Below, piece by piece: positions 24,673 to 32,981 of a stretch of DNA of 64,000 nucleotides. Every line of letters starts with the position of its first letter. Position 1 is the first letter of the stretch. Origin of the DNA: Rhodococcus opacus B4 (GTDB lineage Bacteria; Actinomycetota; Actinomycetes; Mycobacteriales; Mycobacteriaceae); assembly GCF_000010805.1 (NCBI RefSeq), contig NC_012522.1:6200001-6264000 (forward strand), read 5' to 3'. The position numbers and the translations under genes are program-made. The notes under the pieces were generated by a model. The model saw only the letters and a program-made list of their open reading frames with translations, had not been told where the DNA came from and ran no database searches.

Positions 24673-24770
24673 GGTCCGACGCTAGAAGACAGGCAGGCCC
24701 GTCGGTACGCCGAACGGACCCGCCTGTGGATGGACGAGAAGTTGTGGATAACCCCGCGGAAGTGCGAGAA

Positions 24771-25079
24771 CTAGCTGGCAGCAGCCTTGGCCGGTGCGGC
24801 GGTCGCGGTGCTCGTCGAGCTGGACGAGGCCGTCGACGAACTTTCCGACTTGGCGGCGGGAGCGGAATCGGTCTTGGCCGGCTCGCTGGCCGCGCCGGAC
24901 GTGCCGCGGCTGTCGGTGCGGTAGAAGCCGCTGCCCTTGAAGACGATGCCGACGGAGTTGAACAGCTTGCGAAGCTTGCCCGAGCACGCGGGGCAGACGG
25001 TCAGGGAGTTATCACTGAACGACTGGACGATGTCGAAACGGTTGTCGCATTCCGTACACGCGTATGAATAGGTGGGCAC
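24771..25079 (-). CDS. ruc: FmdB-family zinc-ribbon protein, Ruc-like
   Basis: A 102-residue protein: N-terminal zinc ribbon with CTEC and CPAC (about 9-12 and 34-37) and a long low-complexity tail rich in Ser, Ala, Thr and Lys (about 65-102). M. tuberculosis Rv0991c (Ruc), at the same position next to the folate cyclo-ligase, is a zinc-binding protein that becomes a chaperone on oxidation and works with DnaK. The two CxxC pairs and disordered tail fit that role (inference by synteny). The GTG at 25079 has GGAGG 6 nt upstream. Confidence 0.8.
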   Translation of the reverse strand: MPTYSYACTECDNRFDIVQSFSDNSLTVCPACSGKLRKLFNSVGIVFKGSGFYRTDSRGTSGAASEPAKTDSAPAAKSESSSTASSSSTSTATAAPAKAAAS

Positions 25080-25183
25080 TGGGTTCCTCCGCACTGTGTA
25101 GTCAAACCGCAGGTTTTAGCACTCTACAGCCGACAGTGCCAACAACGCTAATCAGAGAAGTATTCCTCGGGGTGCCGCCGCCG

Positions 25184-25762
25184 TCACTCGTCGCCGAGGC
25201 GAACCAGTCCCGAGCCGGGTGTGAGCGCCCACCCCATACGGACGTCATGGGGGTCCTCGGGTAGCTCGGACACCAGTTCCTCGTCGCGGACCACGGTGAT
25301 CAACCGCGCGCCGGTCGCGGCGAGTCCGAGCGTCCGGTCGTAGAAGCCCGCGCCGCGGCCCAGTCGCACGCCCCGTCGATCGACGGCCAGGGCGGGGACG
25401 AAAATAGTGTCGGCCGAACGGATCTCGCCGGGTTCCTGCACCGGTCCGGTGGGCTCGCGCAGGCCGTAACTCGCGGCGGCGAGACTGTCCGCGCCCGTGA
25501 ACTCGGACCAGTAGAGCGGGCCGGGACCGCGGGTGACGGGCACGAGGACGCGTCCGGCGACCCGTCGGAGGGCGTCGAGGAAGTCCACCGACCCGGGCTC
25601 GAGCGCGGTGGGGACGTAGGCGCAGACGGTCGATCCAGCGGTGACTTCCTGTGTGACGAGCGCGACAATCGCCTGGTCCTCGGCGGTGCGGAGCTCGGGG
25701 GTCCGCGTCCGCCGCCCGGTGAGCACCAGCTGCCGCCACTCGTCTTTCGTCCGTGCGCGCAT
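25184..25762 (-). CDS. 5-formyltetrahydrofolate cyclo-ligase
   Basis: A 192-residue enzyme that converts 5-formyl-THF to 5,10-methenyl-THF using ATP, recycling a storage folate. Supporting motifs are LVPVTRGPGPLYW, TIFVPALAVDRRGVRLGRGAGFYDR (the GxGxGxYD-type loop) and the C-terminal GWALTP. Family length is usual. It is divergent from galU. Confidence 0.92.
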   Translation of the reverse strand: MRARTKDEWRQLVLTGRRTRTPELRTAEDQAIVALVTQEVTAGSTVCAYVPTALEPGSVDFLDALRRVAGRVLVPVTRGPGPLYWSEFTGADSLAAASYGLREPTGPVQEPGEIRSADTIFVPALAVDRRGVRLGRGAGFYDRTLGLAATGARLITVVRDEELVSELPEDPHDVRMGWALTPGSGLVRLGDE

Positions 25763-25867
25763 GTCCCAACCTTAGAGCCGGCCGGAGAGCGCCTCCGGCA
25801 GGTATCGGGAGGTAGCTGACAGGATCTTGGTGACTGACTGGTAGGTCCGCACAGTTAAGGTGTGGGC

Positions 25868-26788
25868 ATGACAGACGCCGCCCCGCACACCGCCAGCGCC
25901 TTTCGCACGGCTGTCGTGCCCGCAGCGGGAATGGGGACGCGATTCCTTCCCGCGACCAAGACCGTGCCGAAAGAGCTGCTCCCGGTCGTGGATACCCCCG
26001 GTATCGAACTCGTGGCCGGAGAAGCTGCCGATTCGGGTGCCGGCCGGCTCGTGATCGTCACGTCGCCCGGTAAGGACGGAGTGGTCGCCCACTTCGTCGA
26101 GGACCTCGTGCTCGAGAGCAAGCTCGAGGCCAGCGGCAAGTACCACCTGCTCGAAAAGGTGCGCAAGGCTCCCGGCCTGCTCGAGGTGGAGTCCGTCGTC
26201 CAGGACCAGCCCCTCGGCCTCGGCCACGCGGTCGGCTGCGCGGAGTCGGTCCTCGACGAAGACGAGGACGCCATCGCCGTGCTCCTCCCGGACGACCTGG
26301 TGATGCCGCGCGGCGTGCTCGAGACGATGTCCCGGGTCCGCCGCAAGCGCGGCGGGACCGTGCTCTGCGCCATCGACGTCCCCAAGGACCAGGTGAGCGC
26401 GTACGGCGTCTTCGAGGTCGAAACGGTGCCCGACGCCGTCAACCCGGACGTCCTCAAGGTCACCGGAATGGTCGAGAAGCCCGCCATCGAGGACGCCCCG
26501 TCGACGTTCGCGGCCGCCGGTCGCTACCTCCTCGACCGTGCCATCTTCGACGCGCTGCGGCGGATCGAACCCGGCGCCGGCGGCGAGCTCCAGCTCACCG
26601 ACGCCATTGCCCTCCTCATCAAGGAAGGCCACCCCGTTCACGTCGTCGTGCACCGGGGCACGAGACACGATCTCGGAAATCCCGGCGGCTACCTCCGTGC
26701 TGCGGTTGACTTTGCGTTGGACATGGAAGAGTACGGCCCGTCGTTGCGAGAATGGCTGATCGACCGATTGAAGCGGACGGAATCCTAG
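25868..26788 (+). CDS. galU: UTP-glucose-1-phosphate uridylyltransferase
   Basis: A 306-residue nucleotidyltransferase making UDP-glucose for cell-wall polysaccharides, trehalose and glycogen-related pathways. Key motifs are PAAGMGTRFLPATKTVPKEL (about 17-36), VQDQPLGLGHAV, LLPDDLV and VEKP. AAGG lies 7 nt before the ATG. It is followed at 19 nt by the glp gene. Confidence 0.95.
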   Translation: MTDAAPHTASAFRTAVVPAAGMGTRFLPATKTVPKELLPVVDTPGIELVAGEAADSGAGRLVIVTSPGKDGVVAHFVEDLVLESKLEASGKYHLLEKVRKAPGLLEVESVVQDQPLGLGHAVGCAESVLDEDEDAIAVLLPDDLVMPRGVLETMSRVRRKRGGTVLCAIDVPKDQVSAYGVFEVETVPDAVNPDVLKVTGMVEKPAIEDAPSTFAAAGRYLLDRAIFDALRRIEPGAGGELQLTDAIALLIKEGHPVHVVVHRGTRHDLGNPGGYLRAAVDFALDMEEYGPSLREWLIDRLKRTES

Positions 26789-26807
26789 AAGCTCGGGAGG
26801 CAAGAAC

Positions 26808-28067
26808 TTGCGGTCGGTCGAGGAGCAACAGACGATCGTGACCGCCGCCGCGGTGGCGCCGCGGCCGGTCCGTGTGGCGATCTCCGAAGCCCAGGGGCTG
26901 CTGTGTGCCGAGGAAGTGGTCACCGAGCGGCCGCTGCCCGGGTTCGACCAGGCTGCCATCGACGGTTACGCCGTCCGTAGCGTCGACGTGCAGGCCGCCG
27001 GAACAGACATCCGGGACGACGAGGGTGCACCCGTGGAACTGTCCCTTCCCGTGGTCGGCGAGGTGACGGCCGGTTCGCGGCAGCCGATCCGGTTGCAGCC
27101 CCGCCAGGCGGTCAAGGTCGACACGGGAGCTCCGCTCCCGACGCTCGCCGACGCCGTCCTCCCGCTCGACCGCACCGACGGCGGCCGCGCCCGCGTCAAG
27201 ATCTACAAACCGGTCCGCTCCGGCGACTACGTGCGCCGCGCCGGCGACGACGTGCAGCCCGGCGACGTCGCCGTCCGGGCGGGCACCATCATCGGCGCCG
27301 CCCAGGTGGGGCTGCTGGCCGCGGTGGGGCGCGACAAGGTGCTCGTGCATCCCCGGCCCCGGCTTTCGGTCATCTCGGTCGGTGGCGAACTCGTCGACGT
27401 CGACCGGACCCCCGGACCCGGGCAGGTCTACGACGTCAACTCCTACGCGCTGGCCGCCGCCGCCCGCGACGCCGGCGCCGACGTCAACCGGGTCGGGATC
27501 GCCAACGCCGACGCGCGTCGTCTGCGCGAGGTGGTGGAGGGTCAGCTGATCCGGTCCGAGATCGTCGTCATCGCGGGTGCGGTCGGCGGCGGCGCCTCCG
27601 AGGACGTGCGGGACGCGCTCGCCGATCTCGGAAACCTCGAGGTCGACCGCGTCGCGATGCATCCGGGATCGGTCCAGGGTTTCGGCCAGCTCGGACGGGA
27701 CGAGGTTCCGACGTTCCTGCTCCCGTCCAATCCGGTGAGCGCCCTGGTGGTGTTCGAGGTGATGGTGCGCCCGCTCATCCGCATCGCACTGGGTCGCAGG
27801 CAGCCGATGCGCCGCGTCGTCACGGCCCGCACCGTCGCACCCATCACGTCCATCGAGAACCGCAAGGGTTTTCTCCGCGGTCAGCTCATGCGCGACGAGG
27901 CCACGGGGGAGTACCTCGTCCAGGCTCTCGGCGGGGCGCCGGGCGCGTCCTCGCACCTGCTCGCCACGCTGGCCGAGGCCAACTGCCTCGTTCTCATCGA
28001 ACCCGAGATCACCGAGGTGCGGACGGGTGACCAGGTGGACGTGGCGTTCCTGGCGCAGCGTGGCTGA
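26808..28067 (+). CDS. glp: Gephyrin-like molybdotransferase Glp (MoeA family)
   Basis: A 419-residue MoeA-fold protein. Segments include FDQAAIDGYAVRSVDVQ, a central MPT-binding domain (SVISVGGELVDVDRTPGPGQVYDVNS, GAVGGGASEDVRDAL) and SNPVSALVVFEVMVRP. In corynebacteria the gene in this galU-glp-rimJ-glpR order encodes Glp, which binds FtsZ and the membrane receptor GlpR at the early divisome, rather than acting in cofactor synthesis. Synteny here supports that reading. It starts at TTG (26808) with GGAGG 7 nt upstream. Confidence 0.88.
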   Translation: MRSVEEQQTIVTAAAVAPRPVRVAISEAQGLLCAEEVVTERPLPGFDQAAIDGYAVRSVDVQAAGTDIRDDEGAPVELSLPVVGEVTAGSRQPIRLQPRQAVKVDTGAPLPTLADAVLPLDRTDGGRARVKIYKPVRSGDYVRRAGDDVQPGDVAVRAGTIIGAAQVGLLAAVGRDKVLVHPRPRLSVISVGGELVDVDRTPGPGQVYDVNSYALAAAARDAGADVNRVGIANADARRLREVVEGQLIRSEIVVIAGAVGGGASEDVRDALADLGNLEVDRVAMHPGSVQGFGQLGRDEVPTFLLPSNPVSALVVFEVMVRPLIRIALGRRQPMRRVVTARTVAPITSIENRKGFLRGQLMRDEATGEYLVQALGGAPGASSHLLATLAEANCLVLIEPEITEVRTGDQVDVAFLAQRG

Positions 28068-28086
28068 TGACTCGGCGTGAGACGAC

Positions 28087-28722
28087 ATGACACAGCATCC
28101 CGGTTGGCCGCCGCATCTCGGGCCCCTGCGGGTGAAGGGTGGGGTCGTCACTGTCCGCGCCATCAGGTTGCGTGACGCGGCGGCGTGGAGCCGTCTGCGC
28201 ACCCGCGACCGCGCGCACCTCGAACCGTGGGAGCCAACGGGGGAGGCGCCCTGGGAAGCGCGCCACCATATTTCGGGATGGCCGGGACTGTGCAGCAGTC
28301 TGCGTTCGGAGGCGCGGAAGGGCCGGATGCTGCCGATGGCCATCGAACTCGACGGCAATTTCTGCGGCCAGATCACGATCGGAAACGTGGTGCGGGGTGC
28401 CCTGCGCTCCGCGTGGATCGGTTACTGGGTGGCCAGCGACGTCAACGGGCTCGGCGTGGCCACGGGCGCGCTCGCGCTGGGACTGGATCATGCCTTCGGC
28501 CCCGTGGGATTGCACCGCGTGGAGGCCACCGTGCGACCGGAGAACCTGGCGAGCCAGGCGGTGCTCCGCAACGTCGGCTTCCGTGAGGAAGGTCTGCTCG
28601 CGCGCTATCTCGACGTCGACGGGCAGTGGCGTGACCACATTCTGGTCGGCATGACCGTCGAGGACGTGCCCGGCACGGTGGCGGATTCGCTCGTGCGGAG
28701 TGGCAAAGCCACCTGGGCGTGA
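28087..28722 (+). CDS. rimJ: GNAT acetyltransferase, RimJ/RimL type
   Basis: A 211-residue N-acetyltransferase: VRAIRLRDAAAWSRLRTRDR at the N-terminus, IGYWVASDVNGLGVATGALALGLDHAF (acetyl-CoA site) and HRVEATVRPENLASQAVLRNVGF, the RimJ/RimL hallmark. It probably acetylates the N-terminal residue of a protein. It lies between glp and glpR, 19 nt after glp. Confidence 0.9.
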   Translation: MTQHPGWPPHLGPLRVKGGVVTVRAIRLRDAAAWSRLRTRDRAHLEPWEPTGEAPWEARHHISGWPGLCSSLRSEARKGRMLPMAIELDGNFCGQITIGNVVRGALRSAWIGYWVASDVNGLGVATGALALGLDHAFGPVGLHRVEATVRPENLASQAVLRNVGFREEGLLARYLDVDGQWRDHILVGMTVEDVPGTVADSLVRSGKATWA

Positions 28723-29041
28723 TCGCCGGCGCCGCCGGAGCGTGACCGGCAGAACCCCCGGATTCGCCCGCCGAATCGGACATGGACAAACGTCCAGCTA
28801 CGCGGCAGTTATCTGACGGTATCAAAGCTCCCTTACCGGGACTCCACTTTCGGCGAGTCTTTGCCCGATCGTTTCCTCCGCCCGCTCGGGGCATGTCGGG
28901 CACCACATTTTCGCGTTACGCATGTGACACCTGAGTATGGTGAGATCGGCGCGTCTGCGAAGATGTGCGTGTTCATGCGGTTAGCCTGGATGGGTCAACA
29001 GCGGTATCCATGCTGGTAGACGATTGGGAGGAGGTCGCCGA
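28723..29041. other. 319-bp intergenic region before glpR
   Basis: No ORF looks real here. A possible promoter is near 28914-28940 (GTTACGCATG ... GAGTATGGT). It separates rimJ from glpR, so glpR is likely transcribed on its own. Confidence 0.4.
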
Positions 29042-29782
29042 ATGCCGAACTCGTTTCTCTGGATCGGGCTCGTCCTCGTGTGGCTCTTCGTCCTGGTCCC
29101 GATGCTGGTGAACAACCGCCCCCGAATTCGGCAAACCAGTGACGCAGCACTCGCGACGCGCGTGTTGCACCGCGGCGACGAACGTCCCGTGCAGCGTGGA
29201 CCCGCAGCAGGGCACCGCAGCGACCCGTACTGGCAACCGGAACCGGACCACTACGGCTACGACGCGGAGGACCTTGTGGACACTCACGCAGAAGAAGACG
29301 ATTTCGACGGTGAACGGGCCCCGGTCGGCGAGTACGTGCCCGTGCGCCGGGGACGTGGCGGCTTCGATCCCGAGGCCGACGCGATCGCGCGCGAGGCTCG
29401 CTACGGATTTCGGCAGCGATCGCTTCTCGGGCTGGTGTTCGCGACCATCATGTCGGCGGCGCTCGGGCTGATCATCTCGCCCCTGATGTGGTGGGCGTTC
29501 GCGGCCGGTGTGGCCGGTCTCGTCGCCTACATGGCGTACCTGCGCCGGCAGGTCCAGATCGAGCAGGAGATCCGTCGTCGGCGGACGGCACGTCTCAACC
29601 GCTCGCGACTGGGCGTCGAGTCCCGCAGCGACGAGGAACTCCGGCTCATTCCCGCCCGGCTGCGTCGTCCGGGTGCCGTCGTCCTCGAGGTGGATGACGG
29701 GGACCCTGAATTCGATCATCTCGAGCACTTCGACGACGAGCCGATGCAGCAGGCGACGATGCGCCGGGCCGCTGGTGAGTAG
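29042..29782 (+). CDS. glpR: Divisome membrane protein GlpR/SepX
   Basis: A 246-residue protein with N-terminal helix SFLWIGLVLVWLFVLVPMLV (about 4-23), an acidic linker, and two further helices (LLGLVFATIMSAALGLIIS and MWWAFAAGVAGLVAYMAYL, about 130-170), with a cytoplasmic C-terminus. This topology and its position after glp and rimJ match GlpR of Corynebacterium and SepX of Streptomyces, which anchor Glp and stabilise FtsZ at the septum. GGAGGAGG lies just upstream of the ATG. Confidence 0.82.
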   Translation: MPNSFLWIGLVLVWLFVLVPMLVNNRPRIRQTSDAALATRVLHRGDERPVQRGPAAGHRSDPYWQPEPDHYGYDAEDLVDTHAEEDDFDGERAPVGEYVPVRRGRGGFDPEADAIAREARYGFRQRSLLGLVFATIMSAALGLIISPLMWWAFAAGVAGLVAYMAYLRRQVQIEQEIRRRRTARLNRSRLGVESRSDEELRLIPARLRRPGAVVLEVDDGDPEFDHLEHFDDEPMQQATMRRAAGE

Positions 29783-29879
29783 TCCTCCGATCCGGGCCGA
29801 AAGCCGCGTCGGTGCAGGCGATTCGTTCCCTCCGCGGGTTGCCTGCTAGAGTTTGCCGAGCGGATCGCAGGATCCGCGC

Positions 29880-29952
29880 GGGGCTGTGGCGCAGTTGGTA
29901 GCGCGCTTCGTTCGCATCGAAGAGGTCAGGGGTTCGATTCCCCTCAGCTCCA
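29880..29952 (+). tRNA. tRNA-Ala (anticodon CGC)
   Basis: A 73-nt cloverleaf: acceptor stem GGGGCTG paired with CAGCTCC (one G-U pair), anticodon stem CTTCG/CGAAG with loop TTCGCAT, T arm AGGGG-TTCGATT-CCCCT, and discriminator A. The 3' CCA is not encoded. The anticodon CGC reads GCG codons. Confidence 0.95.
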
Positions 29953-29955
29953 CCC

Positions 29956-29997
29956 CAGAAGAGGCACTCACTCCATCCGGAGGGAGTGCCTCTTCTG
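29956..29997. terminator. Terminator after tRNA-Ala
   Basis: Stem of 19 bp with one mismatch (CAGAAGAGGCACTCACTCC and GGAGGGAGTGCCTCTTCTG), loop ATCC, starting 3 nt after the tRNA. Confidence 0.88.
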
Positions 29998-30126
29998 TGT
30001 TCCGGCCCGGTGCGCCGTCGTCGCAGGTTCGGGACCCGACACTGGGTCCGAAATTTGCCAAAAGGTAACTGTATGCTGTCTACTGTCGGTAGGTCATCAA
30101 GGGGTCGATCGCACGGGGCGGAATAC

Positions 30127-30219
30127 ATGCAGGCAATACGCAAGATCTCGAAGTTCCTGGAGCCGGCGACGGTGGTCGCGACCATCACCGCGACGATGTT
30201 GCTGGTGAACGTTCTGTGA
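30127..30219 (+). CDS. Possible 30-residue membrane peptide
   Basis: The frame reads MQAIRKISKFLEPATVVATI then TATMLLVNVL and stops: a basic N-terminus followed by one hydrophobic helix. A weak ribosome binding site (GGGGCGGA) lies 5 nt before the ATG. Tandem hairpins follow about 90 nt later, consistent with a short transcript. No homolog is known to me. Confidence 0.35.
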   Translation: MQAIRKISKFLEPATVVATITATMLLVNVL

Positions 30220-30308
30220 ATTCCGACCGGCTGATCGACAGCATGCCGGCGCCGACCGATCCGCACCTCCAGGCCGCAACGCCGAGCCCGTAGGGGTTCT
30301 CCGAAGCT

Positions 30309-30373
30309 GCCCGAGTCCCACCTGGCTCGGGCATCGCTGGTGGTGCCGGTTCCCCGACACCGGCACCACCAGC
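30309..30373. terminator. Two adjacent hairpins
   Basis: First hairpin: GCCCGAG/CTCGGGC (30309-30332). Second: GCTGGTGGTGCCGGT with its perfect complement and an 8-nt loop (30336-30373). They are probably a terminator for the short transcript upstream, and they insulate the next gene. Confidence 0.65.
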
Positions 30374-30456
30374 ACCTCCGCTCGATTCGCTCGTTACCAT
30401 GACTGCGGCGACGTCGCCGTGAACGTGGAGTCGTGTCGTGAATACGAGGGGGGTGC

Positions 30457-31443
30457 ATGGTGAGCGCGCGTCGTGTCTTTCGAAGGCTGACCGTGGTCGG
30501 GCTGGCTCTGGCCTTCTTGTCCGGGCTCGCCTGGATCACCGTTTCGGCGTTCCCGTCCGACGCCGTAGCCGGCCCCCAATACCACGAATGCGACGGTGGT
30601 CGCTGCGAAGACGGTTCCACAGGGTCCCCCGGCGGCGGCAAGCCCCATCATCCGCATCCACCGTGCGAGAGCCGGCGCGGATGCGGTGGCGGAGAGCCCA
30701 GCGAGACACAGGAACCCAGCGAGACGGCCGAGCCCACCAAGACGGCCGAGCCCACCAAGACGGCCGAGCCCACCAAGACGGCCGAGCCCACCGAGACGGC
30801 CGAGCCGTCCGAGACCTGGGAGCCATCCGAGACGACGGAGCCGTCCGGGACCGCCGAGCCCACGGAGACGTCGACACCCTCGACGTCACGGGTCGTGGTC
30901 GCCCCGCCTCGTCCGATCACGTTGCCGCCCCCGGCCGAACCGAAGGTCCTGCGCCCGGATACGTCCGGAGGCGACGATTCGGGGGATCCGGATTCCGGCA
31001 ACGCTGCCGGCCCCGGCTCCGAGGACACCGCCGCCCCCGGCTCCGAGGACACTGCCGGCCCGGGCTCCGAGAACGCTGCCGCGCCCCCGGCTTCGGGGGG
31101 AGCACCGGCGGAAGGGTCCGGTCCGGCAGGACCGGGTGCGCGCGGTGCTACGGATTCCGCGCCCCGGGACCGGCCCGCGGGGGAGGCCCCGGGCAGCGAC
31201 GCACAGTCGCCCGCCGCGCAGGCGCCCGCCCAGGGCGATCCGGCCGCAGCGCCGCCGGGCATGGTTCCGGTGGTCCACAGTGAGCCGCTGCCTGCCATCA
31301 CCGTTCTCGGTGGGGTCGGCGTGCTGCTGTGCTGCGCCGGCGGAGCGGGTGCGCTGACCTTCAAGGGTGCTCGCGCACAACAGGCGCGCATCGCGGCCGT
31401 GCGGGCGGAATTCTTCCCGCCCGCTTCGAATGGAGGGGTGTAG
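30457..31443 (+). CDS. Surface protein with Thr-Glu-Pro repeats
   Basis: A 328-residue protein of no family I recognise. Helix 1 (VVGLALAFLSGLAWITVSAF, about 13-32) is a signal anchor; a short Cys/His segment (HECDGGRCED, CESRRGC) follows, then TAEPTK/TAEPTE/TAEPSE repeats (about 84-125), Gly-Ser-Pro-rich sequence, a second helix (about 275-303, AITVLGGVGVLLCCAGGAGAL) and a short cytoplasmic tail. It looks like a stalk displaying a small Cys-rich head outside, held at both ends. It is 2 nt upstream of the IrrE-like gene, so the two are surely cotranscribed. Confidence 0.7.
   Translation: MVSARRVFRRLTVVGLALAFLSGLAWITVSAFPSDAVAGPQYHECDGGRCEDGSTGSPGGGKPHHPHPPCESRRGCGGGEPSETQEPSETAEPTKTAEPTKTAEPTKTAEPTETAEPSETWEPSETTEPSGTAEPTETSTPSTSRVVVAPPRPITLPPPAEPKVLRPDTSGGDDSGDPDSGNAAGPGSEDTAAPGSEDTAGPGSENAAAPPASGGAPAEGSGPAGPGARGATDSAPRDRPAGEAPGSDAQSPAAQAPAQGDPAAAPPGMVPVVHSEPLPAITVLGGVGVLLCCAGGAGALTFKGARAQQARIAAVRAEFFPPASNGGV
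30716..30805. repeat. 18-bp coding tandem repeat
   Basis: About five copies of the unit AAGACGGCCGAGCCCACC inside the surface-protein gene, giving TAEPTK. The copies are almost identical at nucleotide level, so copy number probably varies between strains. Confidence 0.85.
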
Positions 31444-31445
31444 TC

Positions 31446-31946
31446 GTGGGGGCGAACAGATCTCATCGCCGGGTGGCGGCGGCCGTGGACGCGGTGTGTG
31501 ACGCGGCGGCCAGGGCCGAGGCAGTGACACTCCGGCACGTGGTGGACGCGGTTGCCCGCGAACGGCAGCGTTCAATCGAACTCGATTTCACGAAGCCGAT
31601 GGCACCGGGGGTCTGCGGTCAGCGGCGCGCATACCCGGACCGGGACGTGATCGTGCTGGCGCCCGGCCTGCCGGACCTCGACCGCACGCTCGCGCACGAG
31701 TTGGGTCACATCGTGTTTCGGCACGAGGGAGCGGAAATCGTGGCCGCGACCCTCGAAGCCGGGGACGACCTGATCGCCTACATGCTCAGCCAGCGGTCGC
31801 GGCGGCGGGGAGACGAACCGCCGGCCGACGAGGTGGCCGAGTGGGAGGCCGAGACGTTCGCGTCGATGCTGCTCATTCGCTTGAAGACGATGCGGGGGCG
31901 CGGTACTCCCGTGTCCGTGCTCCGGTACGACGAGGCGATCGGCTGA
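31446..31946 (+). CDS. ImmA/IrrE-type zinc metallopeptidase
   Basis: A 166-residue cytoplasmic protein with HELGH (His84-Glu85-Leu-Gly-His88) in LAHELGHIVFRHEG and a downstream Glu in WEAETFASML, the M78-like zinc ligands. IrrE/ImmA peptidases cleave partner XRE repressors in stress response or mobile elements. It starts at GTG 31446, 2 nt after the surface-protein stop, and its stop overlaps the next start (TGATG). Its likely target could be an XRE-type regulator; the nearest is the EspR-like gene at 34533-34949 (inference). Confidence 0.85.
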   Translation: MGANRSHRRVAAAVDAVCDAAARAEAVTLRHVVDAVARERQRSIELDFTKPMAPGVCGQRRAYPDRDVIVLAPGLPDLDRTLAHELGHIVFRHEGAEIVAATLEAGDDLIAYMLSQRSRRRGDEPPADEVAEWEAETFASMLLIRLKTMRGRGTPVSVLRYDEAIG

Positions 31947-32959
31947 TGGGCTGGCTGGTTGCACTCGTCGTCTGGACGGCGGCGGGTGCCAGGATCGGCC
32001 GGGTCGCCGCGCGTCAGCCGACGCCGCTGCGCGTGGCGATGGTGGTGGCGGTGTTCAGCGCCGCGATCGCCTCGACGCTGGCGGTCCCGGACGTCGCCGG
32101 TCGCGTAGACACGGTCGCCCCGGCGGCCGGGCTGTCGGAAATCGTCCTCGAACTGGCGTGGACGTTGTTCGCCGCCGCGAGTGCGGTCGGCGCGGTCTCC
32201 GTGTGGCCGGTACTTCCGCGTCCGGCGCTGCGTGCGGTTGCCGTGATCGTCTACACCCTCGCCGTCGTGCTCGGAATCGGGCTTGCCGGTGGAATTCCCG
32301 CTCCCGCGCTGGTGTTCATCGTGATCGCGCTGACCGCGGTGGTCGTGACCGGGGTCCGGCACGTCGCGTGGACGCCGCTCGGGCGGGGAATCTCGCTGAT
32401 CGTCGTCGGATCTGCGACGGTGCTGACGGCAGCCGTCGTGGGACTGGTGCGTGAGCTGTCGGGGCAGACGTGGGTCGTCGGCTCGTCGCCGGCGTACACC
32501 GTCGCTGCCGTGATCGTGTCGGTCGGCACCGTGTGGGTGCTCGTCGAAACCTGGCTGCGCGCACGGCAGGACCTGCGCCGCATGGACACTCTGCATTCGG
32601 TGCTCGTCACCCGGTTCCCCGAAGTGGTCGAGGGCGACGGCAAGGGCAGCACCACCGTTCTCCGCGCGTCCGACGCCGTCGCCGATGTCATGGACGCGCT
32701 GTACCTGCAGGCCGGTGCAGGCATGCTCGACACGGACGAACAGGAACTTCCGGAATCGACGGCCGAGCGCGCCCGGATTCTCGCGCGCTGGATCGACGAC
32801 CCGATCGCCTCGGACGTCCTCGACACCGAATGGATCGCGCCGCCCCCGGGCATGTCGCCGCGCCGATGGGTGCTCGAACTCGCGGGCGCGTACGCCGAGT
32901 TCGGCACGTCGGCCCCGGCTCCGGCGACGGCGGAGACCGCCGACTCGGCTGCAGACTAG
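31946..32959 (+). CDS. Seven-helix membrane protein, tentative MAB_1171c/DUF6545 type
   Basis: A 337-residue protein: about seven membrane helices (residues 1-205) and a cytoplasmic C-terminal part of some 130 residues (LRRMDTLHSVLVTRFPEVVE ... DAVADVMDALYLQAGAGML). This design, and the pairing with an ImmA/IrrE peptidase and an XRE regulator, resembles the MAB_1171c family annotated in actinobacteria as a putative transporter of unknown function. A membrane sensor is equally possible. It is the third gene of a coupled operon. Confidence 0.6.
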   Translation: MGWLVALVVWTAAGARIGRVAARQPTPLRVAMVVAVFSAAIASTLAVPDVAGRVDTVAPAAGLSEIVLELAWTLFAAASAVGAVSVWPVLPRPALRAVAVIVYTLAVVLGIGLAGGIPAPALVFIVIALTAVVVTGVRHVAWTPLGRGISLIVVGSATVLTAAVVGLVRELSGQTWVVGSSPAYTVAAVIVSVGTVWVLVETWLRARQDLRRMDTLHSVLVTRFPEVVEGDGKGSTTVLRASDAVADVMDALYLQAGAGMLDTDEQELPESTAERARILARWIDDPIASDVLDTEWIAPPPGMSPRRWVLELAGAYAEFGTSAPAPATAETADSAAD

Positions 32960-32981
32960 CCGGAGCGGCCCCCGAAGCCGG

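Noticed and set aside
30716..30805. Short tandem repeats considered as a CRISPR array or regulatory repeat
   Set aside because: Units are contiguous, without spacers, and encode TAEPTK in frame with the surface protein.
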